From: Methanobacteriota archaeon
GTDB taxonomy: Archaea > Halobacteriota > Methanomicrobia > Methanomicrobiales > Methanomicrobiaceae
DNA: 64,000 nucleotides
Direction of reading: 5' to 3'
NCBI GenBank assembly: GCA_016841665.1
Contig: JAENYT010000003.1
Coordinates: 83,376 to 147,375 of the forward strand
Every line of letters starts with the position of its first letter. The first letter of the stretch is position 1. The notes under the pieces are model-generated. The model ran no database searches and was not told the DNA's origin. It saw only the letters and a program-made list of their open reading frames with translations. This document shows positions 63,488 to 64,000 of this stretch, piece after piece. Position numbers and translations under genes: made by a program.

Positions 63488-63607
63488 TTATCGCCCCTCA
63501 ACAATTCTGATCCCCTCTTCCGTCAGCCCGTACAGCTCATACACCAGCCGGCTGAGCTCGGCATCGTTTTTCTGGGCCCCGCATGTAGCAAGGGAGATGA
63601 AATTTAA
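63488..63607 (-). pseudogene. C-terminal remnant of a restriction-modification methylase
   Basis: The minus strand reads LATCGAQKNDAELSRLVYEL then YGLTEEGIRIVEGR and a stop. The segment LVYELYGLTEEEI.IVEG is, as I recall it, the near-invariant C terminus of Eco57I/type IIG-like and related DNA methyltransferases. Only about 40 residues are present and no start or upstream methylase motifs are found, so it is a fragment left by deletion or insertion. Confidence 0.6.
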
Positions 63608-63767
63608 AATTCTGCATAAGATTGATAATTGCCGGGGGAACTGCCATACAAAAAAACCATCAGGTGACCGAGAGAAAATAATTCCGAAACGTTAGGCTGA
63701 TAGGCTCCCCTCCTGCAATTTTCCCTGAGAGAACCAGCTCCACGGCGCCCCCATGGCATCATTGAAG

Positions 63768-63785
63768 TGTCAACGTCTGTTGACA
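63768..63785. promoter_or_regulatory. Inverted repeat site 1 near the tRNA att site
   Basis: TGTCAACGTCTGTTGACA: perfect 7-nt arms around a 4-nt spacer. Together with the next site, centred 41 nt away (about four helical turns), it forms a pair likely bound by one dimeric protein on the same DNA face. Confidence 0.55.
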
Positions 63786-63806
63786 ATCTCAAAGGAAAAG
63801 CTACAA

Positions 63807-63828
63807 TTTGTCAACAATGCTTGACAAA
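63807..63828. promoter_or_regulatory. Inverted repeat site 2 near the tRNA att site
   Basis: TTTGTCAA, six bases (CAATGC), TTGACAAA: perfect 8-nt arms; it also contains TGTCAAC-N4-CTTGACA, which matches site 1 except for one base. A degenerate counterpart (TTGTCGAATAATGC) lies at the same position relative to att-like site 2, near 47,522. Confidence 0.55.
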
Positions 63829-63947
63829 CCGGGATGATGATGAAGCACCCTTCAGCCGGGAACATGCCCCGCTCGATGGAGCAACGTGCCGAAGAATTAA
63901 TGAGAGAAAAAACAGCGCGGGACCCCGATCTGCACCCCGCCGAACAG
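63808..63947 (+). repeat. Left-arm repeat X, copy 2
   Basis: The partner of 47,522-47,658, ending at the tRNA-Asn 3' end. The last 60 nt (cgtgccgaagaa ... gcaccccgccgaacag) are the best conserved. Confidence 0.7.
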
Positions 63948-64000
63948 CGCCCCCAACAGGACTCGAACCTGTGACATTCTGGTTAACAGCCAGACACTCT
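63948..64000 (-). tRNA. tRNA-Asn (GUU), 5' part outside window; att-like site 3
   Basis: The minus strand reads the anticodon arm TCTGG-CTGTTAA-CCAGA (anticodon GUU), a variable loop, the T arm ACAGG-TTCGAGT-CCTGT and the acceptor 3' strand TGGGGGC with discriminator G. The 5' half lies beyond the right edge. CCA is not encoded. The 3'-most 14 nt (63,948-63,961) recur at 47,660-47,673 and nearly at 43,934-43,947, marking it as the target of the integrated elements. Confidence 0.92.

Noticed and set aside
63604-63792. 62-residue minus-strand ORF near the right end
   Set aside because: It overlaps the inverted repeat site and lacks a ribosome-binding site and a protein-like composition.
43933-63961. 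Insertion-sequence origin for the 44-64 kb region
   Set aside because: No transposase, terminal inverted repeats or target duplications are seen; the tRNA-derived cores fit site-specific integration better.

Overview
The window comes from a high-GC methanogenic archaeon, most likely a member of the Methanomicrobiales (Methanoculleus/Methanofollis-like). The evidence is an A-type ATP synthase operon in archaeal order, TATA-box promoters, a tRNA gene without encoded CCA, many archaeal lipoproteins, a PGF-CTERM surface protein and a cluster of DUF1673-type proteins, a family I know mainly from Methanosarcina. The assignment rests on recognising protein families by eye; no search was run.

Layout. 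1-5.9 kb: minus-strand A-ATP synthase operon (small ORF, atpH, I, K, E, C, F, then atpA running off the left edge). 6-32 kb: ordinary chromosome dominated by membrane and stress functions. It includes a LURP-one-like protein, DUF1269-type proteins, a K+ channel, HdeD-like protein, a ClC channel lacking the gating glutamate, a TMEM175-type channel, a CPA1 antiporter, a large arylsulfatase with its radical-SAM maturase 5.8 kb away, an AI-2E-family permease, a triple-META lipoprotein, a CAU-anticodon tRNA, a cobalamin adenosyltransferase and a dynamin-like GTPase. 32-43.8 kb: two related histidine kinases, one beside a substrate-binding protein and a decayed receiver gene, a serpin lipoprotein, a decayed trkH, a DMT transporter with a His-rich tail, and three copies of a long interspersed repeat.

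43.9-64 kb looks like a tandem array of two integrated elements. A short sequence matching the 3' end of the tRNA-Asn gene at the right edge (63,948-64,000) occurs again at 47,659 and, with one mismatch, at 43,934. The left flank of the 47.66-kb site matches the left flank of the tRNA site, while its right flank matches the right flank of the 43.93-kb site. This is the pattern expected for two related elements inserted one after the other at the 3' end of tRNA-Asn. The inner element (about 3.7 kb, visibly AT-rich) carries only a GHKL/Hsp90-like ATPase gene and a radical SAM gene and is the best candidate for an undescribed system. The outer element (about 16.3 kb) carries surface beta-propeller proteins, lipoproteins, a membrane-bound winged-helix regulator, an HTH regulator directly followed by five 'GWCPN' membrane proteins, a few virus-like small genes and a remnant of a restriction-modification gene. 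No integrase is visible in either element.

How the genes fit together: the left part supplies energy conversion and ion and stress homeostasis, the middle part is a sensory region being reshaped by duplication and decay, and the right part is accessory DNA with surface and putative defence cargo.
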